A DNA stretch of 21,941 nt from Bacteroidales bacterium (GTDB lineage Bacteria; Bacteroidota; Bacteroidia; Bacteroidales; SM23-62), in the NCBI GenBank assembly GCA_016783865.1, contig JADHVS010000052.1, forward strand, positions 1 through 21,941, in the 5' to 3' direction. Of the stretch, positions 1 to 6,824 are shown one piece after another (position 1 is the stretch's first letter; each line of letters starts with the position of its first letter). The translations under genes were made by a program, and so were the position numbers. The notes beneath the pieces are model-generated. The model worked only from the letters and a program-made list of their open reading frames with translations. It made no database searches and was not told the origin of the DNA.

Positions 1-148
1 TTCCGGTGGGTAGCTAGCCCTTGCCGGACAGGATTGGTTACCTGCAGGGAAACTAAGAGGTGTTTCAAAACTTATTATATTTGTTCGCCAGTCAATCCCC
101 ACCTCACGGGTTTGCACGGCGCAACGCTCGCAGGATTCAATTAAAAAT
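1..148. other. unassigned window edge, possibly a structured RNA
   Basis: No gene was recognised here. Several short complementary segments are visible: TCCGG (2-6) with CCGGA (24-28), enclosing GGG (8-10) with CCC (18-20); GGATTG (31-36) with CAATCC (93-98); GAGGTG (57-62) with CACCTC (100-105). The last two pairs interleave, as in a pseudoknot. On the minus strand one frame stays open from about 138 to the window edge, but it has no convincing start and no familiar protein. The stretch lies just downstream of the pckA stop codon. It could be a non-coding RNA, the edge of an unseen element, or chance pairing. Confidence 0.25.
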
Positions 149-1801
149 TTAATCCTCCTGATCACACACTTGCGGTCCGGCTGCAATTAATTTACGCGTG
201 GCTTCAGAATCGGCAAAGTGTTCGAAATTATTAATAAACCTTTTTGCCAGATCACACGCCGCCTGGTCCCACTCCTCCGGATTGGCCCAGATTTTTCTCG
301 GATTCAGAATGTGATCGTCCACTCCGCCGACATGTTTCGGAATTTGAAGATTAAAGACTGGCAGTATTTCATATTCGGCATCGTTGAGGCTTCCATCGTG
401 TATGGCATCGATCAGTTTCCTGGTTGCCGGCAGGTCAATCCTGTGACCTCCCGTGCTAAAGCCACCACCCACCCATCCTGTATTGACCAGCCAGGCGGTA
501 GCATTGTGAAGCTCCATCTTTTCAGTCAGCACATCGGCATAAACTATAGGATCCAACAACAGGAATGCAGCACCAAAGCCGGCCGAGAATGAAGGTACCG
601 GCTCCACAATGCCCCTTTCAGTGCCTGCTACCTTGGCAGTATAGCCGCTGATAAAATGATACTTGGTCTGGTCTTTTGTCAATCGTGCAATGGGTGGTAG
701 AACACCGAAAGCATCGGCAGTGAGGAAAATAACCTGTGAGGGGTGACCGGCCTTCGAAATCGGTTTCACAATATTATTGATGTGGTAGATCGGATATGAT
801 ACACGGGTGTTCTGAGTTTTTGATCCGTCTGAGAAGTCAATTGTTCCTGAATAAGGATCATATTCAACGTTTTCCAGCAGGGCATCCCTTTTTATGGCAT
901 TATAAATATCCGGTTCCTTTTCAGGATCAAGGTCAATGCATTTAGCATAACAACCTCCTTCGAAATTGAAGATGCCATCATCATCCCAGCCATGCTCATC
1001 ATCACCAATTAATGCTCTCTTAGGCTCAGCAGAAAGAGTTGTTTTTCCAGTACCCGAAAGGCCAAAATAAAGAGCTGTGTCACCATCCTTACCAACATTG
1101 GCTGAGCAATGCATCGAGGCAATCCCTTTAAGCGGAAGATAATAATTCATGATGGAAAAAATTCCTTTCTTCATCTCACCACCATACCATGATCCTCCGA
1201 TACATGCCATTCTTGCCTTCAGGTTGAATACAGCATACACCTCACTGTGCATCTGGTGCCTTTTCCAGTCAGGATTAGTGGTTTTTGCGGCATTCAGCAC
1301 AACAAAATCCGGTTCAAAGGTTTTAAGCTCTTCCACGGTCGGGCGGATGAACATGTTTTTAACGAAATGCGCCTGCCAGGCCACTTCAGTAATAAACCGG
1401 ATCTTCATCCGGCTGTCTTCATTGGCACCGGCATACCCATCCTGAACATAGAGGCGCTTACCAGACAACTGTTTGGCAGACCGTTCAATTAATTCCTTCC
1501 AAACCTCTTCGGTAACAGGTTTATTATCCGATAATTTCCTATTTTCATTTCTCCACCAGATATTATGTTCAGAAGTTTCCTCTTTTACAATGAATTTATC
1601 CTTGGGTGAACGGCCTGTAAATATGCCCGTATCCACAGTGACAGCACCTGTATCTGTAACAAAACCCCGTTCAAAACCCTCCAGGGAAGGATCGGTTTCA
1701 TGCTCAAATAAATCATTATAAGACAGGTTATGGAAAATCTCCTTTACTTCTTTAATTCCATAAAGGGAAAGGTCTAATTGATTGGCTTGTAGTTGATTCA
1801 T
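149..1801 (-). CDS. pckA: ATP-dependent phosphoenolpyruvate carboxykinase
   Basis: A cytoplasmic enzyme that interconverts oxaloacetate plus ATP with phosphoenolpyruvate, CO2 and ADP. It serves gluconeogenesis or, in many anaerobic Bacteroidota, CO2 fixation toward succinate. The 550-residue length fits the ATP-type family. Visible motifs are FTGRSPKDK near residue 61, YGGEMKKG at 206-213, the P-loop [10 protein letters not shown] at 247-256 and the metal-binding GDDEHGW at 266-272. The ATG at 1801 gives a normal N-terminus and lies about 35 bases below two tandem TAnnTTTG boxes. The gene is monocistronic in appearance: ppdK lies upstream on the same strand but ends in a terminator hairpin. 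Identity is secure; the in vivo direction of the reaction is inferred. Confidence 0.97.
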   Translation of the reverse strand: MNQLQANQLDLSLYGIKEVKEIFHNLSYNDLFEHETDPSLEGFERGFVTDTGAVTVDTGIFTGRSPKDKFIVKEETSEHNIWWRNENRKLSDNKPVTEEVWKELIERSAKQLSGKRLYVQDGYAGANEDSRMKIRFITEVAWQAHFVKNMFIRPTVEELKTFEPDFVVLNAAKTTNPDWKRHQMHSEVYAVFNLKARMACIGGSWYGGEMKKGIFSIMNYYLPLKGIASMHCSANVGKDGDTALYFGLSGTGKTTLSAEPKRALIGDDEHGWDDDGIFNFEGGCYAKCIDLDPEKEPDIYNAIKRDALLENVEYDPYSGTIDFSDGSKTQNTRVSYPIYHINNIVKPISKAGHPSQVIFLTADAFGVLPPIARLTKDQTKYHFISGYTAKVAGTERGIVEPVPSFSAGFGAAFLLLDPIVYADVLTEKMELHNATAWLVNTGWVGGGFSTGGHRIDLPATRKLIDAIHDGSLNDAEYEILPVFNLQIPKHVGGVDDHILNPRKIWANPEEWDQAACDLAKRFINNFEHFADSEATRKLIAAGPQVCDQED

Positions 1802-1834
1802 TGTATATATTTAATTTTTACATATGTATGTTAG

Positions 1835-1850
1835 CAAAAATACAAAAATA
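1835..1850 (-). promoter_or_regulatory. tandem -7 boxes for pckA
   Basis: Read on the minus strand, two directly adjacent copies of TATTTTTG occupy 1843-1850 and 1835-1842. Both match the Bacteroidota -7 consensus TAnnTTTG. They sit about 35-45 bases above the pckA ATG, a suitable distance for a short leader. A clear -33 element at the usual spacing was not found. This is a motif match only. Confidence 0.45.
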
Positions 1851-1898
1851 TGTTATTCAACATAATTTTATTGGATTAAAGTGGGTATGTTTTTGACC

Positions 1899-1945
1899 AA
1901 AAAAATAACCGCAGCGAAAAGCCCGTTACGAGCCTCCGTGCGGTT
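1899..1945 (-). terminator. rho-independent terminator of ppdK
   Basis: AACCGCA (1907-1913) pairs with TGCGGTT (1939-1945). On the minus strand the stem is followed at once by ATTTTTTT (1899-1906). It lies 25 bases beyond the ppdK stop, so it should end ppdK transcription before the pckA promoter. The plus-strand side also carries T residues, but no plus-strand gene lies nearby. Confidence 0.75.
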
Positions 1946-1969
1946 TTTAAGTTTTATGGACCGGGCAGG

Positions 1970-4696
1970 CTATTTATCCTTAATAGCAGCCTGGGCTGCA
2001 GCCAGTCTTGCAATAGGAACGCGGTATGGTGAACAGCTTACATAGTTCATTCCAACACGATGACAGAATTCAACAGATGAAGGTTCTCCTCCATGCTCAC
2101 CGCAAATACCCACTTTCAGGTTTTTGTTTGTCGATCTTCCACGCTGGGTGCCCATCTCAACAAGTTGTCCCACACCTTCCTGGTCGAGTACCTGGAACGG
2201 ATCTTCCTTGAGTATACCTTTTTCAATATATACGGGGAGGAATTTTCCAGCATCATCCCTCGAATAACCGAAGGTCATCTGGGTTAGGTCGTTGGTACCG
2301 AATGAGAAGAATTCGGCCACTTCAGCAATCTTATCGGCAGTAAGAGCAGCCCTTGGGATCTCAATCATGGTACCAACAAGGTATTCTATCCTATCGTTAC
2401 GCTCCTTGAATACCAGTTCGGCTGTATTCCTGACAATCTCTTCCTGCATCTTCAGTTCCTTAACGGTGCCGATGAGGGGGATCATAATCTCAGGTATGGC
2501 TGTAACTCCCTTTTGTTTCAGGTTAAGGGCAGCTTCGATAATGGCCCTGGCCTGCATTTCTGATATTTCAGGATAGGTATTACCGAGACGGCATCCACGG
2601 TGTCCGAGCATTGGATTGAACTCATGCAGGTCTTCCACCTTGTTTTTTATATCCTCAACAGTAATGCCCATCTGATCGGCCATCTCCTTCTGGTTTTCCT
2701 CTTCATGCGGAACAAACTCATGCAAAGGTGGATCGAGCAACCGAACCGTTACCGGCAAATCATGCATGGCTTCAAAAATGCCTTCAAAGTCTGCACGCTG
2801 CATGGGGAGTAGCTTAGCGAGAGCTTTTCTTCTGCCTTCTTCGTCTTCCGCCAGTATCATTTCACGCATGGCAATGATCCTTTCACCTTCGAAGAACATA
2901 TGTTCGGTACGGCAAAGGCCAATGCCCCTGGCACCAAAATTCCTGGCCACCTCTGAATCCCTGGGGGTGTCGGCATTAGTCCTTACATTCATCCTGGTAT
3001 GCTTATCAGCCAGGTCCATCAACTTGCCAAAGTCACCGCTGAGTTCAGGTTCGCTGGTACCTATCTGACCGTCATAAACTTCTCCGGTTGTTCCATTTAT
3101 GGAGATCCAATCTCCTTCCTTTATCACTTTGCCATCTGCCTTCATTACCCGTGTTTTGTAATCGATCTTACACGAACCGGCACCCGAGACACAACATTTA
3201 CCCATCCCTCTTGCAACAACAGCAGCGTGTGAGGTCATACCACCCCTGGCGGTCAGGATACCTTCGGCTACGTTCATACCCCTCAGGTCTTCAGGAGATG
3301 TTTCAATTCTTACAAGAACAACTTTTTTACCCTGCTCAGCCCACTCTTCAGCTTCGTCGGCAAAGAAAACAACCTGTCCGGTTGCAGCACCCGGTGAAGC
3401 AGGCAATCCTTTTGCAAGAACAGTGGCAGCCTTCATCGCATTATTATCAAATACCGGGTGTAATAATTCATCTAATCTATTTGGTTCAACCCTTAAGAGG
3501 GCATTCTTCTCATCTAATTTACCCTGTTCGAGCAGGTCGATGGCAATCTTCACCATTGCAGCACCAGTACGTTTTCCGTTCCTGGTTTGTAACAACCAGA
3601 GTTTGCCTTCCTGAATGGTAAACTCAAGATCCTGCATATCTGAATAGTGATCTTCGAGTTTTTGCTGGATGTCATCCAGTTCCTTATACATCTCAGGCAT
3701 TTCTTCTTCCAGAGAGGGATATTGAGAGGCTCTTTCATCTTCAGTCACGTTGGCCAGCTTAGCCCATCTGAGAGATCCTTCCCTGGTGATCTGCCGTGGT
3801 GTCCTGGTCCCGGCAACGACATCCTCACCCTGTGCATTGATCAGGTACTCACCATTGAAAATATCTTCACCACTTCCGGCATCCCTGGTAAAAGCAACAC
3901 CAGTTCCTGAAGTATTACCCATATTACCAAATACCATCGCCTGAACATTAACGGCTGTTCCCCATTCAGCGGGAATATTATTCAATTTCCTGTAGAAGAC
4001 AGCACGGTCGTTGTTCCAGCTTTCAAAAACGGCCATAATTGATCCCCAGAGTTGATCATATGGATTGGTGGGAAATTTCTGGTTTGTTTTTTCTTCAATT
4101 GCCTTTTTGAAACGGGCAACCATATCTTTAAGGTCATCGGTGGTCAGGTCGGTGTCATTTTCAACACCCTTTTCCTCCTTGATCTGATCAATTATCTCTT
4201 CAAACGGATCGATATCTTCTTTCGACTCGGGTTTCATTCCCATTACCACATCACCATACATCTGAATAAAACGACGGTAGGAATCCCAGGCAAAACGATC
4301 ATGTCCTGTTTTAGCGGCAAGTCCATCCACAACCTCCTCATTCAAACCCAGGTTGAGGATTGTATCCATCATACCCGGCATGGAGGCACGGGCACCGGAT
4401 CTGACAGACACCAAACATGGATTCTCTGTATCACCAAATGAGGTCCCCATAATCCGCTCAATATTGGCTATTCCGGCTTCTACTTCTGATTTGATTAATT
4501 TTACAACTTCATCTCTTCCAAACTGATTATATTCTGCACATACTTCTGTGGTGATGGTGAAGCCCGGAGGAACAGGTACACCAATCAGGTTCATCTCGGC
4601 CAGGTTAGCTCCTTTACCACCCAGAAGATTTTTCATATCTGCCTTACCTTCAGCAGCTTTGTTACCAAATGTATAGACTCTTTTTACAGCTGACAT
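1970..4696 (-). CDS. ppdK: pyruvate, phosphate dikinase
   Basis: Interconverts pyruvate, ATP and phosphate with PEP, AMP and pyrophosphate, in the cytoplasm. The 908-residue length fits the family. The order is canonical: an N-terminal ATP-grasp domain beginning with GGKGANLAEM at residues 26-35; the swivelling phosphohistidine domain with TARGGMTSHAAVVARG, whose His is the phosphorylated residue, roughly mid-protein; then a C-terminal PEP/pyruvate TIM-barrel ending with GTNDLTQMTFGYSRDD and GICGEHGGEP, the latter holding the catalytic Cys. The ATG at 4696 lies about 55 bases from a TAnnTTTG box. With pckA next to it, this forms a PEP/pyruvate/oxaloacetate node. No damage or unusual residues were seen. 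Confidence 0.97.
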   Translation of the reverse strand: MSAVKRVYTFGNKAAEGKADMKNLLGGKGANLAEMNLIGVPVPPGFTITTEVCAEYNQFGRDEVVKLIKSEVEAGIANIERIMGTSFGDTENPCLVSVRSGARASMPGMMDTILNLGLNEEVVDGLAAKTGHDRFAWDSYRRFIQMYGDVVMGMKPESKEDIDPFEEIIDQIKEEKGVENDTDLTTDDLKDMVARFKKAIEEKTNQKFPTNPYDQLWGSIMAVFESWNNDRAVFYRKLNNIPAEWGTAVNVQAMVFGNMGNTSGTGVAFTRDAGSGEDIFNGEYLINAQGEDVVAGTRTPRQITREGSLRWAKLANVTEDERASQYPSLEEEMPEMYKELDDIQQKLEDHYSDMQDLEFTIQEGKLWLLQTRNGKRTGAAMVKIAIDLLEQGKLDEKNALLRVEPNRLDELLHPVFDNNAMKAATVLAKGLPASPGAATGQVVFFADEAEEWAEQGKKVVLVRIETSPEDLRGMNVAEGILTARGGMTSHAAVVARGMGKCCVSGAGSCKIDYKTRVMKADGKVIKEGDWISINGTTGEVYDGQIGTSEPELSGDFGKLMDLADKHTRMNVRTNADTPRDSEVARNFGARGIGLCRTEHMFFEGERIIAMREMILAEDEEGRRKALAKLLPMQRADFEGIFEAMHDLPVTVRLLDPPLHEFVPHEEENQKEMADQMGITVEDIKNKVEDLHEFNPMLGHRGCRLGNTYPEISEMQARAIIEAALNLKQKGVTAIPEIMIPLIGTVKELKMQEEIVRNTAELVFKERNDRIEYLVGTMIEIPRAALTADKIAEVAEFFSFGTNDLTQMTFGYSRDDAGKFLPVYIEKGILKEDPFQVLDQEGVGQLVEMGTQRGRSTNKNLKVGICGEHGGEPSSVEFCHRVGMNYVSCSPYRVPIARLAAAQAAIKDK

Positions 4697-4750
4697 TTTA
4701 ATTTATTTTATGATTTTATAAAGTTGATTTACCTCTAAAATTTGAAAGTA

Positions 4751-4758
4751 CAAATGTA
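4751..4758 (-). promoter_or_regulatory. -7 box for ppdK
   Basis: The minus strand reads TACATTTG, an exact match to TAnnTTTG, about 55 bases above the ppdK ATG. It is the only such match found in the 176-base gap between ppdK and the recombinase gene. No -33 element was assigned. Confidence 0.4.
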
Positions 4759-4846
4759 TCTAAAAAAACCTTAAATCATGTCTAAATAATTGTTTTTGGG
4801 ATGAGTTTATTAAAAACTTAATAATGAGGTATTTGATGCGTTTCGA

Positions 4847-4861
4847 CCTGTCTGAAACAGG
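4847..4861 (-). terminator. small hairpin after the recombinase gene
   Basis: CCTGT (4847-4851) pairs with ACAGG (4857-4861) around a 5-base loop, 12 bases beyond the recombinase stop codon. There is no T-run after it on the minus strand, so it is at best a weak terminator or an RNA-stabilising hairpin. The rest of the gap (4697-4872) holds the ppdK promoter box and otherwise nothing recognised. Confidence 0.25.
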
Positions 4862-4872
4862 GTTTCGGAATG

Positions 4873-5772
4873 TCATGATCTGGGATGAAACCGGATGATA
4901 GCATCCCTCAGGTAATGCCTGTCGAGATGGGTATAAATTTCTGTGGTCAGGATCGATTCGTGCCCCAGCATTTCCTGGACTGCCCTGAGGTCGGCGCCAC
5001 CGTCTATCAGATGTGTGGCAAAAGAGTGCCGGAAAGTATGGGGACTGATGTTCTTTTTAATTCCGGCCGATTGAGCATACTGCTTAACCAGGGTAAAGAT
5101 CATAACCCTGGTCAGCTTCTTCCCTCTCCTGTTCAGAAAAAGGATATTTTCACTATCCTTTTGAATGACCGGCAGGCTGTTCCGGTCGGGATAATACATC
5201 TCAATCTCTTTAATGGCTTTTCGTCCGATGGGGATAAGCCGTTCCTTGCTACCTTTCCCTACCACCCTGATAAATCCCTGATCGAGATACACATTCGATA
5301 ATTTCAATTCGATCAGCTCTGACACCCTCAGTCCGCAGCTGTACATTACTTCAAGCATGGCCTTATTTCGCTGTCCCCCTGGCTTGCTCAGGTCGATCTG
5401 GCTTATCAGCAGATCGATTTCCTCGATGCTGAGTACCTCTGGTAATTTTCTACCTATTTTCGGTGTTTCGAGTAATGTGGTTGGATCCGTATCAATAATG
5501 TCCTCCATTAGTAAATAGCGGTAAAATGCTTTGATCCCTGAAATGATCCGTGCCTGTGAACGCGCACTCAGGCCAAGCCCGTTCAGCCACATAATAAAAG
5601 CGGTCAGGTCCTGTAAATGAACCTGATCCGGACTTGTTTCCTTACCTTTCATCTCAAAAAAGGTAACAATCTTTGAAATATCACGGACATATGCCTCAAT
5701 GGTATTATCGGCCAACGATTTTTCCAGTTTCAGATAGGCTTTAAATCCTTTTATTTCACCATCCCAATTCAT
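4873..5772 (-). CDS. xerD: XerC/XerD-type tyrosine recombinase
   Basis: A site-specific recombinase, most likely one of the XerC/XerD pair that resolves chromosome dimers at dif. Length is 299 residues, typical for Xer proteins and without extra integrase domains. The N-terminal SAM-like DNA-binding domain covers roughly residues 5-90 and the catalytic domain 110-290. All six catalytic residues are visible: R149 in CGLRVSEL, K173 in GKGSKER, H245 and R248 in HTFRHSFATH, H271 in LGHES, and Y280 in the IYTHLD context. The start lies 18 bases from the end of a truncated HupE-like gene, so the region upstream looks rearranged. XerD versus XerC is inferred from overall resemblance. It could also act on mobile elements, but no attachment sites or cargo were seen. 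Confidence 0.88.
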   Translation of the reverse strand: MNWDGEIKGFKAYLKLEKSLADNTIEAYVRDISKIVTFFEMKGKETSPDQVHLQDLTAFIMWLNGLGLSARSQARIISGIKAFYRYLLMEDIIDTDPTTLLETPKIGRKLPEVLSIEEIDLLISQIDLSKPGGQRNKAMLEVMYSCGLRVSELIELKLSNVYLDQGFIRVVGKGSKERLIPIGRKAIKEIEMYYPDRNSLPVIQKDSENILFLNRRGKKLTRVMIFTLVKQYAQSAGIKKNISPHTFRHSFATHLIDGGADLRAVQEMLGHESILTTEIYTHLDRHYLRDAIIRFHPRS

Positions 5773-5790
5773 ATATCCGAGGTTCGTGAT

Positions 5791-5949
5791 TTAGAAATTA
5801 ATCCTTTCAAATATCAGGGTGAGCACTTTCTTCCATTGTTTCAGCGCATAAACGGCACAAAGGGCAACGATAAACAGGATGTGATCATAGCCCTTAAGGT
5901 CAGCGATGTGGTCAATCCCAAGACTAAGGTATAATTGGAAGGCAGACAT
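5791..5949 (-). pseudogene. truncated HupE/UreJ-family membrane protein (N-terminal fragment)
   Basis: A 52-codon frame whose first 46 or so residues look like the start of Bacteroidota HupE/UreJ-type membrane proteins. It has the family-like LGIDHI, then GYDHILFIVALCAVYAL, then W-K-K-V-L-T-L-I, which is the end of the first membrane segment and the following loop. The full family continues with several more membrane helices, including a segment of the type TAFTxGHS. Here the frame ends after FERINF and a TAA, and the recombinase gene starts 18 bases later. No continuation was found in the other minus-strand frames before it. Upstream and divergent is a DUF6702 gene, a family I recall as a common neighbour of HupE-like genes in this phylum. 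Probably a relic; a short functional peptide is possible but unlikely. Confidence 0.7.
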
Positions 5950-5970
5950 AGTAACACCGTTATGAGTGGC

Positions 5971-6010
5971 GAGTTACGGGGTGCGAGATACATACCCGTA
6001 ACTCGTAACT
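5971..6010. repeat. inverted repeat with GTAACTC heptamers
   Basis: GAGTTACGGG (5971-5980) is the exact reverse complement of CCCGTAACTC (5995-6004), with a 14-base loop. The right arm runs into a second, partial GTAACTC unit (GTAACTT, about 6005-6011). It lies in the divergent gap between the HupE stump and DUF6702. It may be a hairpin or a member of the short-repeat set found elsewhere in the window. Confidence 0.6.
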
Positions 6011-6043
6011 TCTTTTCTTCTGTCAAAGATGGCAATTTTATTG

Positions 6044-6051
6044 TAATTTTG
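6044..6051 (+). promoter_or_regulatory. -7 box for the DUF6702 gene
   Basis: TAATTTTG matches TAnnTTTG and lies 15 bases before the ATG at 6067. If used, the leader would be very short, about 8-10 bases. No Shine-Dalgarno sequence is seen, which is usual in this phylum. Confidence 0.45.
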
Positions 6052-6066
6052 CGTTGGAATGAAAAG

Positions 6067-6573
6067 ATGGAGATGCTGCAGATGTGTTACTTAACGGGCA
6101 TATTTTTATTATTGATTTCATCCTGGCTTCATCCTGTCCATGTTTCTCTGCTGAATGTTGATCTGAATACGAGTAGTGGTGATATTTCTGTAACCTTCAA
6201 GTTTTTCTCAGATGATTTTGAAACAATCATTTACCAGCGTTATGGGAAACAGCTTGACCTTGTAAATCAGACAGATCCGGGTGATCAGATCCAGGCAATT
6301 AATAAATACCTGGAAGAAACATTTGTACTTGAGGTAAATGGCACAAGAATTGAGGCCTGGAAATATGATAAAAATGAAATGAACCACGAAGCCATCTGGC
6401 TGTTTTATAATGGCAGCTACGATGGTAAAATGAAATCTGTAACTGTGAACTATGAATCCATGATGGACCTGTTTGAAGATCAGACCAATCTGGTTATTGT
6501 AACATATGATGACATTCAAAATGGGTACCGGTTGAACAATAAAAACCGCGAGATCTCATTTGATATAAGATAG
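6067..6573 (+). CDS. DUF6702-like exported protein
   Basis: A 168-residue protein of unknown function that resembles the DUF6702 family of Bacteroidota. Residues 1-22 or so form a hydrophobic signal segment (CYLTGIFLLLISSWLHPVHV). The HPVHVSLLNVDLN-type start, followed by a beta-rich region and an EETFVLEVNG segment, is typical of what I recall for the family. The start at 6067 was chosen because the open frame further upstream runs through a repeat hairpin, and the ATG puts the signal peptide at the N-terminus. The gene is divergent from a truncated HupE-like gene, a usual partner family, so it may have lost its partner. It is followed by a repeat-filled gap of 251 bases. Confidence 0.65.
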   Translation: MEMLQMCYLTGIFLLLISSWLHPVHVSLLNVDLNTSSGDISVTFKFFSDDFETIIYQRYGKQLDLVNQTDPGDQIQAINKYLEETFVLEVNGTRIEAWKYDKNEMNHEAIWLFYNGSYDGKMKSVTVNYESMMDLFEDQTNLVIVTYDDIQNGYRLNNKNREISFDIR

Positions 6574-6583
6574 AAGACAGGAA

Positions 6584-6611
6584 TCAGTAGTCAGTAGTCA
6601 GTAGTCAGTAG
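6584..6611 (+). repeat. TCAGTAG heptamer array, 4 units
   Basis: Four exact tandem copies of the 7-bp unit TCAGTAG fill 6584-6611, starting 10 bases after the DUF6702 stop codon. The unit differs in sequence and period from the octamer array that follows. Between the two, at 6620-6630, is GTTGCAGGTTG, the reverse complement of the AACCTGC heptamer found at 14141-14198. Confidence 0.9.
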
Positions 6612-6632
6612 GGGTGTGGGTTGCAGGTTGGG

Positions 6633-6804
6633 GACTCATGGACTTGTAGACTTGTAGACTTGTAGACTTGTAGACTGGTAGACTGGTAGACTGGTAGACT
6701 GGTAGACTCGTAGACTGGTAGACTCGTAGACTTGTAGACTCGTAGACTCGTAGACTGGTAGACTCGTAGACTGGTAGACTCGTAGACTCGTAGACTGGTA
6801 GACT
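6633..6804 (+). repeat. GACTNGTA octamer array, 20 full units
   Basis: From 6641 to 6800 there are twenty exactly in-register 8-bp units GACTNGTA, preceded by a degenerate GACTCATG (6633-6640) and followed by GACT (6801-6804). Seven positions are invariant. The fifth runs T four times, G four times, then C G C T C C G C G C C G, and is never A. The array ends 20 bases before the ATG of the T9SS cargo gene, so it forms most of that gene's upstream region. No spacers or terminal inverted repeats were seen, so it is not a CRISPR or an IS. Confidence 0.97.
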
Positions 6805-6824
6805 TTCACAGATCTGGAATTGAA

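Noticed and set aside
1..148. tmRNA, RNase P RNA or SRP RNA
   Set aside because: None of the hallmark conserved words of these RNAs were found on either strand.
3088..3621. 177-codon plus-strand ORF opposite ppdK
   Set aside because: Shadow of a strongly conserved gene, with low-complexity composition and no domain.
4873..5949. Integrated mobile element led by the Xer recombinase
   Set aside because: The protein has plain Xer length and motifs, and no attachment repeats, cargo genes or tRNA target were found.
5935..6066. Longer N-terminus for the DUF6702 gene
   Set aside because: It would pass through the inverted repeat and put the signal peptide about 45 residues inside the protein.
6633..6804. 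CRISPR-like regular array
   Set aside because: Units are 8 bp and contiguous with no spacers, and no cas genes are nearby.
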